A stretch of 64,000 bases of DNA, taken from NCBI GenBank assembly GCA_000328365.1, contig KB306825.1:26722-90721 (forward strand), in the 5' to 3' direction. Under the pieces are notes generated by a model. The model saw nothing but the letters and a program-made list of their open reading frames with translations, made no database searches and was not told the DNA's origin. Shown in pieces: positions 33,401 through 43,002 of the stretch (its first letter is position 1; each line of letters opens with the position of its first letter). The translations under genes were made by a program, and so were the position numbers. The DNA is from Capitella teleta (taxonomy: Eukaryota; Annelida; Polychaeta; Capitellidae).

Positions 33401-34987
33401 GGAAAATATCCAGGTATCCATGGCAACGCTCAATTCAAATATTTGAATATTCAAATTTTGCTTATTCTTCGTCTTATTCTCTGATATTGCCATCATTTTC
33501 TGAGTGATTTGAATTTATTTTATTTTAACCAGTTCATGAAAAGGAAAAGCTACGCGGTCGGGACCCGGATGACGAGGAAGCTCCGTTTGGAGAGTACACA
33601 AGAACGTGAGTGATTGAATGATTATGCAACTCCTGTGAACCCTTCTTTGATTTATCTTTAATTAATTACGAAACCTTTTGAAGTTTTCATACGTATCGTC
33701 TTTGATAAGCTTTGAGTTGGCATTGTTTTAACCTGCTTTGTTCTCTGTTTTCTCACTGTTATGTCACTTTTTTAATCGTTTTGTAATTAGACCCTACATG
33801 GAATTGGCCCAAAGGTAACTCAAAACCCACGTGATGTGCTCTTTGTTTTCCTTATTGGTTCCCTTTTAGGTTTTGCTTGGCTTTTTGGTTTTATCGGTTG
33901 TATATTTGTTTTTAAAGAATGGACAAAAAGTTTAGATTTAGTAATTCTACATGTATATTTGGTAACTCAATAACCATAAAGCAGTAAAGACTTCTTTTTC
34001 ATAAGTTTTGGCTGTTGGACTTCAGGGCGTCCATATGATTCCGATTTTCAGATTACTTCTAGAAATATTGAAATAATCTCGTTAATTTTCCGAGCAAATA
34101 AAAATATTTATGCACAATTTCGCATCTTTGGGTATGAAACTTTTAAATAAGCTCATCGTTTTTTGTCCATTCTCCAAGCTTGAACAGTTTATTTTAAATC
34201 CGCTTTGGGTGACTTTAATTAATGACCAGGCAGCTGGCAAAGCAAGCCCACCTTTTTGACAAACAGTTCGCCTGCTTCTCACTTTCCCATGCACCGAGTT
34301 AACCAGTATTCGACTTAGATGACCCAGTCCAGTACACCTGATACCTCCCCCTCCTCTCTACTCCTCCTCCTCCTCATTCCTAAGAGTGTTAGTACTGGCC
34401 GAGTACTTGGGTAAATATTTAACTCTCATAGCTGGCGACATGTCATCTGAGGCAATGTCTCATATTGATCCATCTAAAGTGATAGAAATTGACAATACCT
34501 TGACCTCGATCTTTAAATATTAGTATTAAAAATATAAGTATTCTTTTCGAGGCTATAGCACGTGGTGTATATTTAAGAAAGGATAGAATAAAAGTGATCT
34601 CAGTTCAATTTGAAGTGCTTATTTTAGATATTTTTATTCCAATTTTTTCTTGGTTAAATTTATTTCAGTTCATTTTTTTATCCCTTCCTTCTATTTGGAT
34701 GATAAGCCGATTACGAATTTGTTTTTGGGTTTTTGACTTTGGAATCGTGGATGGCATTGGTTTTTTTTTTCCACAGTGAGCCAGACTACAAGAAGAGTCA
34801 GGGGTCGATCGACAGCGAGCAGAAACCGCTCGAGTCCGACACAGACAGCATGGCTGAGTACGATGATCCAGACGCTGGAAAATTCAATGAGGACGGCTCC
34901 TTCATCGGACAGTACGGAGGGAAGAAGCGAGGCTCCCAGAAGGAGAATGACGTCAAAAACCAGTCAGCTTTGTCGACATTCGTATAA
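20969..34987 (+). CDS. L1CAM-like: L1/NrCAM/neurofascin/neuroglian-family adhesion protein
   Basis: Type I membrane adhesion protein. Coding exons (parentheses = optional or alternative): 20974-21052, (23191-23313), 25242-25347 or 25705-25816, 26441-26622, 26720-26902, 27088-27216 or 27690-27827, 28313-28415, 28469-28800, 28853-28996, 29054-29265, 29315-29696, 29782-30158, 30214-30454, 30508-30635, 30692-31055, 31109-31291, 31347-31478, 31538-31702, (31899-31910), (32021-32044), 33285-33413, 33533-33605, (33791-33814), 34777-34987. All phases agree. The form with the linker, first alternatives and no microexons is 1325 residues; vertebrate relatives have about 1260-1300. Order: signal, linker, Ig1-6, FN3 1-5, transmembrane helix, ERM-type [19 protein letters not shown], ankyrin-binding [12 protein letters not shown]-terminal STFV. 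It should mediate cell adhesion and link to spectrin through ankyrin. Family membership is very secure; one-to-one orthology with any vertebrate paralogue is not claimed. Confidence 0.93.
21053..23190 (+). other. L1CAM-like: Intron, no exon recognised
   Basis: AT-rich intron with a perfect RFX X-box palindrome, GTTACTATGGTAAC, at 22629-22642. No coding exon was found by eye. Confidence 0.5.
23191..23313 (+). CDS. L1CAM-like: N-terminal acidic linker cassette exon
   Basis: 123 nt, phase 1 to 1, between a good acceptor (tttttgcatgctcag) and donor gtatga. It encodes 41 residues rich in Asp and Gln ([20 protein letters not shown], then a short tail), between the signal peptide and Ig1. Vertebrate neurofascin and NrCAM have small alternative exons at this place. 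The length is a multiple of three and the phases are symmetrical, so it can be skipped. Confidence 0.6.
23314..25241 (+). other. L1CAM-like: Intron upstream of exon 3a, with hairpin sequence
   Basis: Contains a (TA)n tract near 23480. Near the 3' end, complementary blocks at 25086-25118 can fold into two competing hairpins (see findings). Confidence 0.6.
25242..25347 (+). CDS. L1CAM-like: Ig1 first half, alternative exon 3a
   Basis: Phase 1 in, phase 2 out, 106 nt. It encodes [16 protein letters not shown], then the first half of an Ig domain with cysteine in [12 protein letters not shown]. The start resembles the N-terminal PPTITxQ segment of vertebrate family members. The donor is gtaagt. 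A homologous exon with the same phases lies 357 nt downstream. Confidence 0.88.
25705..25816 (+). CDS. L1CAM-like: Ig1 first half, alternative exon 3b
   Basis: 112 nt, phase 1 in, phase 2 out, acceptor tttcgtttatcag, donor gtaagt. It encodes [16 protein letters not shown] and [14 protein letters not shown]. It shares the PPxIT, LPC, ASGxPxP skeleton with exon 3a but differs elsewhere and is two codons longer. Joining 3a to 3b, or skipping both, shifts the frame into early stops, so productive transcripts must use exactly one. Confidence 0.88.
26441..26622 (+). CDS. L1CAM-like: Ig1 second half exon
   Basis: Phase 2 in, phase 1 out. It begins [14 protein letters not shown], carries the Ig Trp, and continues to the second Cys in [19 protein letters not shown], a very typical L1-family Ig1 ending. 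It fits either preceding exon. Confidence 0.93.
26720..26902 (+). CDS. L1CAM-like: Ig2 first half exon
   Basis: Phase 1 to 1. It encodes the start of Ig2 with cysteine in [15 protein letters not shown], then VYWGTNRPG, as in vertebrate Ig2 (PPxxxPxPxIxW). Confidence 0.92.
27088..27216 (+). CDS. L1CAM-like: Ig2 second half, alternative exon 6a
   Basis: 129 nt, phase 1 to 1, acceptor tgtttcttag, donor gtaatc. It encodes [13 protein letters not shown] and [12 protein letters not shown], with the second Ig cysteine. It aligns with the vertebrate segment GxLYFxNVxxxD. Confidence 0.9.
27690..27827 (+). CDS. L1CAM-like: Ig2 second half, alternative exon 6b
   Basis: 138 nt, phase 1 to 1, donor gtatgt. 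It encodes [16 protein letters not shown] and [11 protein letters not shown], homologous to exon 6a throughout, including GDxxKIxP near the end. The acceptor attaaag follows an unusually C-rich tract, unlike the T-rich one of exon 6a. Use of both exons would keep the frame but duplicate half a domain, so exclusivity must come from another mechanism. Confidence 0.9.
28313..28996 (+). CDS. L1CAM-like: Ig3 and Ig4 exons
   Basis: Three exons: 28313-28415 (phase 1 to 2), 28469-28800 (2 to 1) and 28853-28996 (1 to 1). Ig3 has cysteines in [17 protein letters not shown] and GTYECSASN. Ig4 has [16 protein letters not shown] and [19 protein letters not shown]. The usual Tyr before the Ig4 second Cys is Ile. 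Ig1-4 in this family fold into the homophilic horseshoe. Confidence 0.93.
29054..29696 (+). CDS. L1CAM-like: Ig5 and Ig6 exons
   Basis: Exons 29054-29265 (phase 1 to 0) and 29315-29696 (0 to 1). Ig5 has cysteines in [15 protein letters not shown] and [12 protein letters not shown]. Ig6 has [12 protein letters not shown] and [12 protein letters not shown], with YEWRKNG between them. Confidence 0.94.
29782..30454 (+). CDS. L1CAM-like: FN3 domains 1 and 2
   Basis: Exons 29782-30158 (phase 1 to 0) and 30214-30454 (0 to 1). FN3-1 begins [11 protein letters not shown] with [10 protein letters not shown] and [16 protein letters not shown]3-2 has [23 protein letters not shown] and [12 protein letters not shown], the usual PM.WNGPGF.Y motif of the family. 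Confidence 0.94.
30508..31055 (+). CDS. L1CAM-like: FN3 domain 3 with polybasic cleavage site; start of FN3-4
   Basis: Exons 30508-30635 (phase 1 to 0) and 30692-31055 (0 to 1). FN3-3 contains GFFKGYE and, at 30785-30811, MRRRRRASQ. Five arginines before Ala match a furin-type proprotein convertase site at the place where L1 and NrCAM are cleaved within FN3-3. FN3-4 begins [20 protein letters not shown]. Confidence 0.92.
31109..31702 (+). CDS. L1CAM-like: FN3 domains 4 (end) and 5
   Basis: Exons 31109-31291, 31347-31478 and 31538-31702, all phase 1 to 1. They encode [31 protein letters not shown] and [16 protein letters not shown], a standard FN3 ending before the juxtamembrane linker. Confidence 0.92.
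31899..31910 (+). CDS. L1CAM-like: Candidate 12-nt juxtamembrane microexon
   Basis: Twelve bases between attttcag and gtaatt, phase 1 to 1, would insert IPDH before the membrane. Splice signals, phase and position are right, but so short an exon can arise by chance. Confidence 0.3.
32021..32044 (+). CDS. L1CAM-like: Candidate 24-nt juxtamembrane microexon
   Basis: Twenty-four bases between caaatttcag and gtaaga, phase 1 to 1, would add about eight residues (KKYIIPM core). It is consistent with alternative juxtamembrane inserts; unproven. Confidence 0.35.
32626..32905 (+). CDS. Candidate alternative terminal exon (secreted form)
   Basis: An acceptor, cgtgtccacag, precedes 32626. In the required phase 1 it encodes [17 protein letters not shown] and a few more residues, then stops at 32694-32696. 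AATAAA follows at 32884-32889. If used after exon 31538-31702, the product would lack the membrane helix. No homology supports it; the evidence is splice phase and poly(A) signal only. Confidence 0.25.
33041..33284 (+). promoter_or_regulatory. L1CAM-like: Candidate internal promoter and start exon for a tail-only product
   Basis: CACGTG (33041-33046) abuts TATAAAG (33049-33055). About 90 bp later ATG at 33143 (A at -3) opens a 47-codon frame with coding-like base use ([24 protein letters not shown]). It reads without a stop straight across the acceptor into the transmembrane exon, in the correct frame. A stop lies just upstream of this ATG in the same frame. A transcript from here would encode a short membrane protein with only the helix and ankyrin-binding tail. 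Confidence 0.35.
33285..33413 (+). CDS. L1CAM-like: Transmembrane exon
   Basis: Phase 1 to 1. It encodes [17 protein letters not shown], a hydrophobic run rich in Ile and Leu, then [12 protein letters not shown]. The TAGWF start and the KRNRGGKYP end are diagnostic of the family. Confidence 0.96.
33533..33605 (+). CDS. L1CAM-like: Cytoplasmic exon with ERM and FGEY motifs
   Basis: Phase 1 to 2. It encodes [20 protein letters not shown] followed by [19 protein letters not shown] across the junction matches the juxtamembrane ERM-binding region. Confidence 0.94.
33791..33814 (+). CDS. L1CAM-like: 24-nt cytoplasmic microexon adding a YMEL motif
   Basis: A strong T-rich tract and attag precede 24 bases that end at gtaact, phase 2 to 2, and insert PYMELAQ after FGEYTRT. 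YMEL fits the YxxL sorting signal read by AP-2. Vertebrate L1 has its neuronal RSLE miniexon at the same place, also making a YxxL signal. Skipping keeps the frame. Confidence 0.6.
34777..34987 (+). CDS. L1CAM-like: Terminal exon: ankyrin-binding tail and PDZ ligand
   Basis: Phase 2 in, stop TAA at 34985-34987. It encodes [18 protein letters not shown], a [10 protein letters not shown] acidic block, [17 protein letters not shown] (FIGQY at 34901-34915) and the end ALSTFV. The C-terminal T-F-V is a class I PDZ ligand like that of NrCAM. Confidence 0.96.
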
Positions 34988-36740
34988 AATCCGATTGATT
35001 ATAATTTCAATGAACACGTGGATGTAGCCCCCAAAAAGTCCCACTTTAAATATTGACCTTATTCTTGCGTCACTTCTGGTGTTCCTAAATGAAATGACGT
35101 AACCACGATTTTTTATGTGCAATTTTTCCCTTTTTCCCCGAAATCACAAACCTGTTATTATATAATATCATTCTAGGGATATTTTCAAATAATTTTATGT
35201 GCCATAACAAGCGCGTAATTCTTAATGGGCCAAAACACAATGAAACATTCACTTTGATGTTTGTCATTTTCGCTTTCATTGTCATTTAGGAACAAAACTA
35301 GAATTTTTCTCTTTTGGGCAGCCTTATTTGCCAGCATTAATAGAATCAAAAAATCATATTTAAATACAATAGAAGCGCTTTTTGCATATTATTAACATCA
35401 CAAAATAATATACTATTATTAGATTACAAGTAAACCAAGAAAAATGCACTTTTAATTTACTCCTCTTGTAAATATTACAAATGAAATTTAAATGAATGAG
35501 TGTTGTATGAATGTGGTTGAATGCTTATCAAATTACTTTGGTAGCTTTTTTTTGCTAGTTTGCAATGCTGGAAATCTGTCGGTATTTTGCCGGGTGGTAG
35601 AAGCCTGGCTTACACATTCATATTTCGTTGGTTTCTTAAACTTATCGTTCATCTCTTTGTTTCATTATGATCTATGCATTAATTCTTGTGTTTTTTAAAG
35701 TGTGAGTATTTTTTTATTTCAACAATTTTCCCCTGCTTCATTGGTATCTGAATGTCTCTAGAATCTTCTCTCATAAATAGCAGTGTTTCCAAATATGTGT
35801 TCCTGTGTGCAGACAATGTGATGATAATATCATATTCAAGAATATTGTTCAACAAGTATGCTATATTGCCTTTAAAGTAATAATTCTCTGAACACTTCAA
35901 GAAGCTTTATTCTGTTCTTAAAGATCATTTGAATCTCACACCACAATTTCTCTCAGAAATACTCAAGCAGCAAGATTTTAATGAGTTTTCTAGTCAACCA
36001 TACGCATTGTCTCCTCCAAAAACAAGATCGGTGTTAACCAACCGGAAATTGTGACATACATATAAAGGGAGCATGAATTATTTGATGATTCACCACAAGC
36101 AGTGTCAGAGAGAGAAAAGTGTTCAATTGGCTCTACAATTATTTTAAGTTTATTTTTTTTTTCCTCACGGTTCTGTCAAGTCTTGGCAGTGTTAATCCCA
36201 ATAAAAAACACGATGTTTGGTGCTTCGATTTTTTTTTAATTTTTGTTTTTGGCCAAGTTACCATTGAACAAATTTTAAGTTCAATTAGTGTTTTATTTTA
36301 TTTATGAGCTTGTTATTATTAGTTCAAACGACTTGCGGCGTTTGTAAATACACCATTTGTTGCGATACTTCCTGTGTACATAGAAGAAATAGTTATCCAA
36401 TGAAATAATTGCTACTAGTCTTCGTCATTGTGGTTGTTACTCTGAGTAACGTTTTTCACGGGGGTTTTGCCCCTAGCGCCCCTCCACCCCCGGTCAAAGG
36501 TCAAAATGGTGTTGCTTCGATGGAATGTGGTTTCTTTTTTAATCCGCCTCAGATGTATTTTTTTAATAATCTGTGTGGCATTTAACATCATTGCTTCGTG
36601 TCCTTTTTCTATTTTTGAATGTCGATGCAACAAGAAATAGCTTATTGAGTGAAATCCCCCAACCCCCTCGCTTAGATCTTGTAGACACATATTGTATCAT
36701 CGTCTGTTGCTCTTTGTAATAAAATGAGGTGTCTTAAATG
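34988..36740 (+). other. L1CAM-like: Probable 3'UTR of the L1-family gene
   Basis: AT-rich, no coding. Pumilio-type TGTAAATA sites occur at 35467-35474 and 36343-36350. AATAAA signals are at 36200-36205 and 36718-36723. The end is not determined. Confidence 0.5.
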
Positions 36741-37299
36741 ACTCTTTTGGTTGTTCACATCGTTGTCTGTTCAGTTTACCACTACACACTTTTATCAGAC
36801 GGTATATAGGTACACTTGTACAAAATGCTGATGAACGTTCATCCCAACCGCCAAATAGCCACGATGCCTGAAACGTCATAAAGGAGATCGCTATCAAATA
36901 TGGGTACAGTATCAATAAGATCATTGCTCAAAGCTGTCTTCAGCCAACTTAATGAAGTACGAATCGTGTATGAGATGCAATGTTTCGATGAAATGGAAGT
37001 ATGGGGGTGGGATGCACGAAGGAGACTGACGATAAGATGGAAGACATCGGGGAAAGCGTGCAGGGAGACGAAAACGCTACCATTTTTGGAGAAGAAGATT
37101 TAAACTGAAACCTAGTTTTATTATACTTAATATATATGTAAATATATGATGACTGTGGAGTCAAGCAAGGTGTTCATGGTAGAGTAACAGCTTCGTAATG
37201 TTGAGTTGAGATTCTTCAACAATGCTTTGGAAACTCTTCGAATGACCCTCGTATATGTGCTTCAGAAACAAAATGACCTTGAGGCTTTGAATTTTGGTA

Positions 37300-37305
37300 T
37301 TTATT
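37300..37305 (-). terminator. Poly(A) signal of the cholinesterase gene
   Basis: AATAAA on the minus strand, about 120 nt after the stop codon at 37426-37428. Confidence 0.5.
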
Positions 37306-37425
37306 CAGAATTAAGAACCAAAATCCAGCAGTATGCAGATTACCATGAAAACAATGATATTACTTACGATGGGAAAATGATATGCATTATATGATAACAT
37401 TTGAACACCTTAGTGGCTAGTATCA

Positions 37426-40400
37426 TTACAAAGTTACTCGAATCGCTCTCCAGAGGTTACATTCGTCCACCTTGAACCTTGACCCTATCCGGAAATTTGA
37501 CGCTCCGGCGATTTCCAAGTAATACCCTTCTCTTCCGGTGAATTCCGGCCACTCAATTTCAGCGTCGGCGTCACTTGGGTTTCTGTAGTTACGTAATAGC
37601 GAACCAAACGGTTTCAGATCGATCTAAACACACTTACCCTTTCTTGGCAAAATTCACCCAGTAATCCATCATGACCTTGCTCAGTTGAATTTCGTCATTG
37701 TTGTAACCTCTGGTGGTGTTCAAGGACATTCCAAAAATCCACTATCATTTAGAGGGAAAGCTAAATATTGCATTGAAGGAGAATATTCATGACTACCTGT
37801 ATTTCTGCTGCGTGTATAACCCCCATCCATTCCGGCCAAACTTCATTCGAAGCTCTGTATGTGAAATGATAAACAAACGTTCTGGCTCCAGGGGCGGACT
37901 GTGCTGCGAAGTCCAGGACCGGGCAAGTGAATGATCGGTCACCTGCGATCTCACCCAGAGCTGCTGTATTTGCATCGCCATTAGAAGCTCCAGGTGGCTT
38001 GTAGAAAGTTGCCACTTCGGCTCTCCCAGCAGCAGGTAGATCCCAGGCAACAACATCCACGCCATTCTTGTATAGTTCATCATTAAGAGGGCTAGGTCCA
38101 TCTTTACTCAATCCAGGTACATCATAAAGGATGAAATAGGTTCCTTCATCCTTATTTGCTCCTACTAAGAGATCCTTGTGTTGAAATCGACCTTGTTCAA
38201 GCAGAGACTCCGGAGGCGCGACCAGAAAATCGCCATCAACGCTGGGTACCCAAGGTATGTTCAGAAAGTTCTCAACCACCCATTCGTTGTCAAATATCTC
38301 TTGTGCCGGTTTGCTTTGTAGACAATCCAGGATGTTCTCATCGTTGGCGCAACCAATGTTTGCGAAGAGTTTGGCTGATCTCGATTCTGCTTTCTCTGCA
38401 GTCATGAAACTCCAGAACGAGTCTGGAGAGGCGCTCTGCATGATTGCTCGCTGGAAGAGATCGGCACTGGACTCAGACAACAGGTGGTAACCAACGCTAG
38501 CGGATCCAGCGCTCTCTCCAAATAAGGTTATCTGGTCCGGATCTCCTCCGAAGCCAGCAGCATTGTTTTTGATCCACCGTAGAGCAGTTTGCTGATCTTT
38601 GAGTCCGAAGTTTCCTCTGATCCTGCCATCACCCGTACTGAGGAAGCCGAACGAACCGACACGGTAGTTCATGGCGGCTACTATGACGTCACCATGGTCC
38701 GCCAATGCCTTGCCATCATAAACCCACAGCTCATTGCTACCGCTGTAGAATCCCCCGCCGTACACCCACACCTGAAAATGATAATTAGACTGATTACACC
38801 TGTGCTTATAGCCGCTTTGATATCACACTCTTCGGGGTCCATTTCGTTAATCAAAGCCTCGTATCCAACTTCACACCTGTCAATTGAACCTAACATCTTT
38901 CTGATCTCATGCTTAATAAGGAAACTGCGGAAATAAAGCATGCTATTATGGGAAGTTACCATGATTGGTCTCGGCTTTCTGTCTTTCGGTGGGGAGTCTG
39001 GGACCCAAACGTTGAGGTACAGGCAGTCTTCTGACAACGGATTCTTCGCGTTCCACATGTCACTGCCGAGAAAATCGTCGAATGTGTCGTCCAAATATTG
39101 CATGCAAGAACTACGGTAGCTGGTGGCATCATACGGTTCGTCACCTGTGAATTAAAGGTGACCACATTAACACGTTCTCTAGTCCACTCACTGCACCAAC
39201 CGTTGTAGCTGTTCTTGATGACTGGGTCCCTGTACCTAAGCCGTCCGACCGGCGGCTCAGCATAGGCTAGTCCGAGGAACTGTCGGACAGATCCCTTATG
39301 CATGTGCACAACTTTCCCGCGAATTCTCCCAGCTCCAATGTCAACGATGACGTCAGTTTTGGCACCTGAAGCCAGAGAAACAAATGGCTGTTAACAATTA
39401 AATATAATTGTTCGAGGAACAAGAAATCGTATCGCGCTACACTGAAATGCGAGCGGATATAATATGAAAGGATTCGGTGGATCAAGAAAGCCGATTTGTT
39501 GGAAGTAGAAAACACTCACTGTAATAGTGAAGAAGAAAGAAAACTGAAACCGCTCCGACGATCAGAACGAAGAAGACGCACGTTGTGGCCAGAAGAGCAG
39601 GTCGACTGCAACTGCAAAGCAACGCGGGTTAATACCAATGATCAATGTGAAATATGATTGCTCAAACTAGTATTGCTGGGTAATTGCAGGGCGGTAGTGG
39701 CCTGGGAGTTGTCCGAGTGGATTGCATAAACCTACCTATACAAGCTGCTCGAGGGTGCAGTCATTTAACACGTTTTCTTGCGGGTTGTGATTTTATGTTT
39801 AGGGTCATAAGTTCATAATAATCATATCCCAACAGTGCCCAGTGAGTGTTTAATAAAGAGTTTTTGGGCGAAATCGCACATAATTTGCCCTCACAAAAAC
39901 AATGTCACGTACAGTGTTTTGTTTTTCTCCATATATGAACGCAATTTAATAATGAATCATCTCAGCACCTGTTCGTGTAAAAAAAAAGCTGGTATTGTTC
40001 AGGGGTAGAGAGCCACACCCATCAACTGCTACAATACTCTATACCACATCTATTATTATAATTTATATATTATTATAATTTTAATTATGTATATTATATA
40101 TTATATAATAATAACATTGTTTACTGACATATGAGAGGAAGTAATCATAATGTCTGACTCCTAATCGCCACAATAAAGGTTATGAAATTGGTCATGCAGC
40201 ATCTTCGAAGGATTTAACCAACAATGGGCTCCATATCCCCTGTGACGACATCCGACGCATTCTCGGATATTAATAGCTGGGAACCTTTTAAAGGAGCCGA
40301 AGGTTATTTTGACTTCCACTTTTGCAGCACCGGATTCATTTAAAATTTGTATGTGATGTTTTGAATTGTTATGATTATGGTTTAAAAACAGCTTTTGTCT

Positions 40401-42969
40401 ATGCCATTTGCCTAATAAACCTCAAAAACTCCTAGTGCAGAGCCTTTATCCCAAGTCTGAGATAACTCATGAAACTTCAAACACACGAATTGCATGAGGT
40501 TGCTTCAGACATCTTATTTCGCACTCATGCTCAATAAGATTAATAAGAAGCTTGTGTTGTTGATCCCGTGCTGGACATTTCAATGGCTCCATAGACCCTT
40601 TTGATTGCGGTCTTGAAGGTCGTTGCCCTTTATTGTAACGGTTGACATTGAAGCTGAGGTGAAATAAAGAGAAAGGATTTCTGCGCTTGCATCTTTCTTC
40701 AGTTTCTTGGATTCCGGGTGTTAGGTACTAATGCACTTAAAGGTGATTATTTTCTTACGTTAAGCTGAAAAATGTATTATGCCTTTTTAAGTTACTCGAA
40801 ATCGCATTAATTGCCAATTGGGAGACTCAGACTAAGAATCTAAAAAGAGAATCGTCAATTTTTGATTGGTTATCGTTGATTTAAAGTGATTTTATTAATT
40901 CGCGAATTAATTCAAACAAACAAGTGGATTTTCCTTCATATCTGTTTTCAAATTGTTTCGCCACCAGAAGCGTCATAAAAAGGCTCAAAGAGCAGAACTT
41001 CTCTGTTGTTCAATAACACTTTCTCAATTTCACGTTCACGAACTCCAAGCGAGGTGCAATATTTCAATAAAAACCATAGCAACATAATTATCGGAATTGA
41101 GGAGGCCGTTAAATGGCTGGCAGATCAAACAGGCGTACTTTAACCATCACAGAGCGTCGAATTATCACCATACAAAACCCAAAAGATCTGGTGGACCTTT
41201 TTCGGCATCTCACCACACGAATCACTGGATTATTGCAACCGAAATCGATCAAACCACAATTAAGAGCGCATTTAACCGAACTTCTTGTGACGCAGCACAG
41301 GAGGAGCGCAAATATATCTAACGAATGACAGATAAGTAATTCTTCGGTCAATTATTGAAACTTTTTGAATTGTGCAATGAGTATGACAAAACAGTACTTT
41401 TTCTTATACTTTTTTCTTTCTCAGGTTTGTAACATGCAAAAGCAGATCTCACCCATGCTTATCAATGACTCCGAGATCGAACAAAATGCGATGCAATCCG
41501 TGCTTCAAACCCATGTTTCGAAATCCACCAGCAAAATGCGAATGGATGAGGGTATGTCGTGGAAGCTTTCTTAAGTAAGCCCAGAGTCAGGTGGGGCACG
41601 CGACGCTACCAGTGACGTCATCGTAAGGGGCAACTCTGAATGGTCAACCTGGAAGCAAAACCCTCCTACTTGACTGCTTATTATAAGCAAGACCAAAATT
41701 ACCCTCAAAGTAAGCCAAACAAATACTACCAAGTAATTTATTAATAATTTCGTGACGAATAGGAGTTATGTTTTCAACAAGATGGCGCCCATGAGCTGGT
41801 CGCGTGACCGGAAGTGTATTCATGATCAGAAGACGCCATCTTTTGAGGGAATCGGAAGTTGCATCAAATTCCACTGGATAAAAGCCTCGGAAATGAGTCC
41901 GCCCTACATGCACAGAGGAGGCAAACATATTGGGGAAGGATTAACACAGCAAACTAATTGATGGGTTATTCATAGTTCCACAAGGTGCAACCGAGGATCA
42001 TCATGAATACTCGGTTACATAACGGTTTCATTGGCTCCCTGGGCGAGGCCTACAAGTAGCCAGTGCTCGGCTTCTATAAGGCTCATGTCCCTTGATTGAT
42101 ATTCTGAAGAATAGACGAAGAGAAGAGACGTAAAAGGGCCAAAGAAAAGCACCGCTGGTTACCATAGCAACAATATGTTGATGAGTGAAAATTGGAGGAT
42201 TTTGATGTGAAACACGCATGATTTATCAGATGAAATTTTAAACGATTTGTTGAAGGTGGAATTAATCGTAATATTGATTTACGCTTCTTCTGAAACAAGA
42301 ATCATAATAACGCTCATTCTTCTAGATCAGCAGCACCGGCCATTTTAAGGCCCTGACCAATATTCACAGGCCCATAATACGCATATACGCGTAACTAAAA
42401 GTACAACACATTTCGGGTTTTTTAATCGTTTTTATCTTATCGTACTTGTATCCACCTCGTTGGGCAATTATATTTAATAAAGAGATCCCCCCCCAAGGTT
42501 CTCAATCTTGAAGAACACACTCTCAGAATTGAAATAGCCACAACGAAAGCTGTAATTGTGATTTGGAATGTGAACTTCATGGAACATAAGTCCACTCTGA
42601 GAGCACACGATGACATAACTATGCAGTCCCCAGATATTATGTGAACGAGATGTATAATGATGATTCAAAACGGTCACTTGTGGCCGTTAGCAACCATACT
42701 TTTGCTATACATGCACTTCCCCTTGCACCACATGCATCATAATGCGGTTTGCTTAATTTCGTCTTGGTTACATGCTGAATATTTTAAATGTCAATCTGTT
42801 CGCACCGCCATTACGCAATGTCAGAAATGACACCAGAGTGCGCTGGCTGTATACAAGGTCATGTGAATGATGGCGACGGCAGAATTTTCGTAAATTGCGA
42901 GAATTAATGTGAGATTTCATGTCGTCGGCTGTTCTAAATGTCTCTTGAAATGGTGTATCTTCAGATGAG

Positions 42970-43002
<33 letters not shown>

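Noticed and set aside
36900-37103. 67-codon plus-strand frame between the L1 and cholinesterase genes
   Set aside because: No domain features. It lies in the convergent 3' region of two genes.
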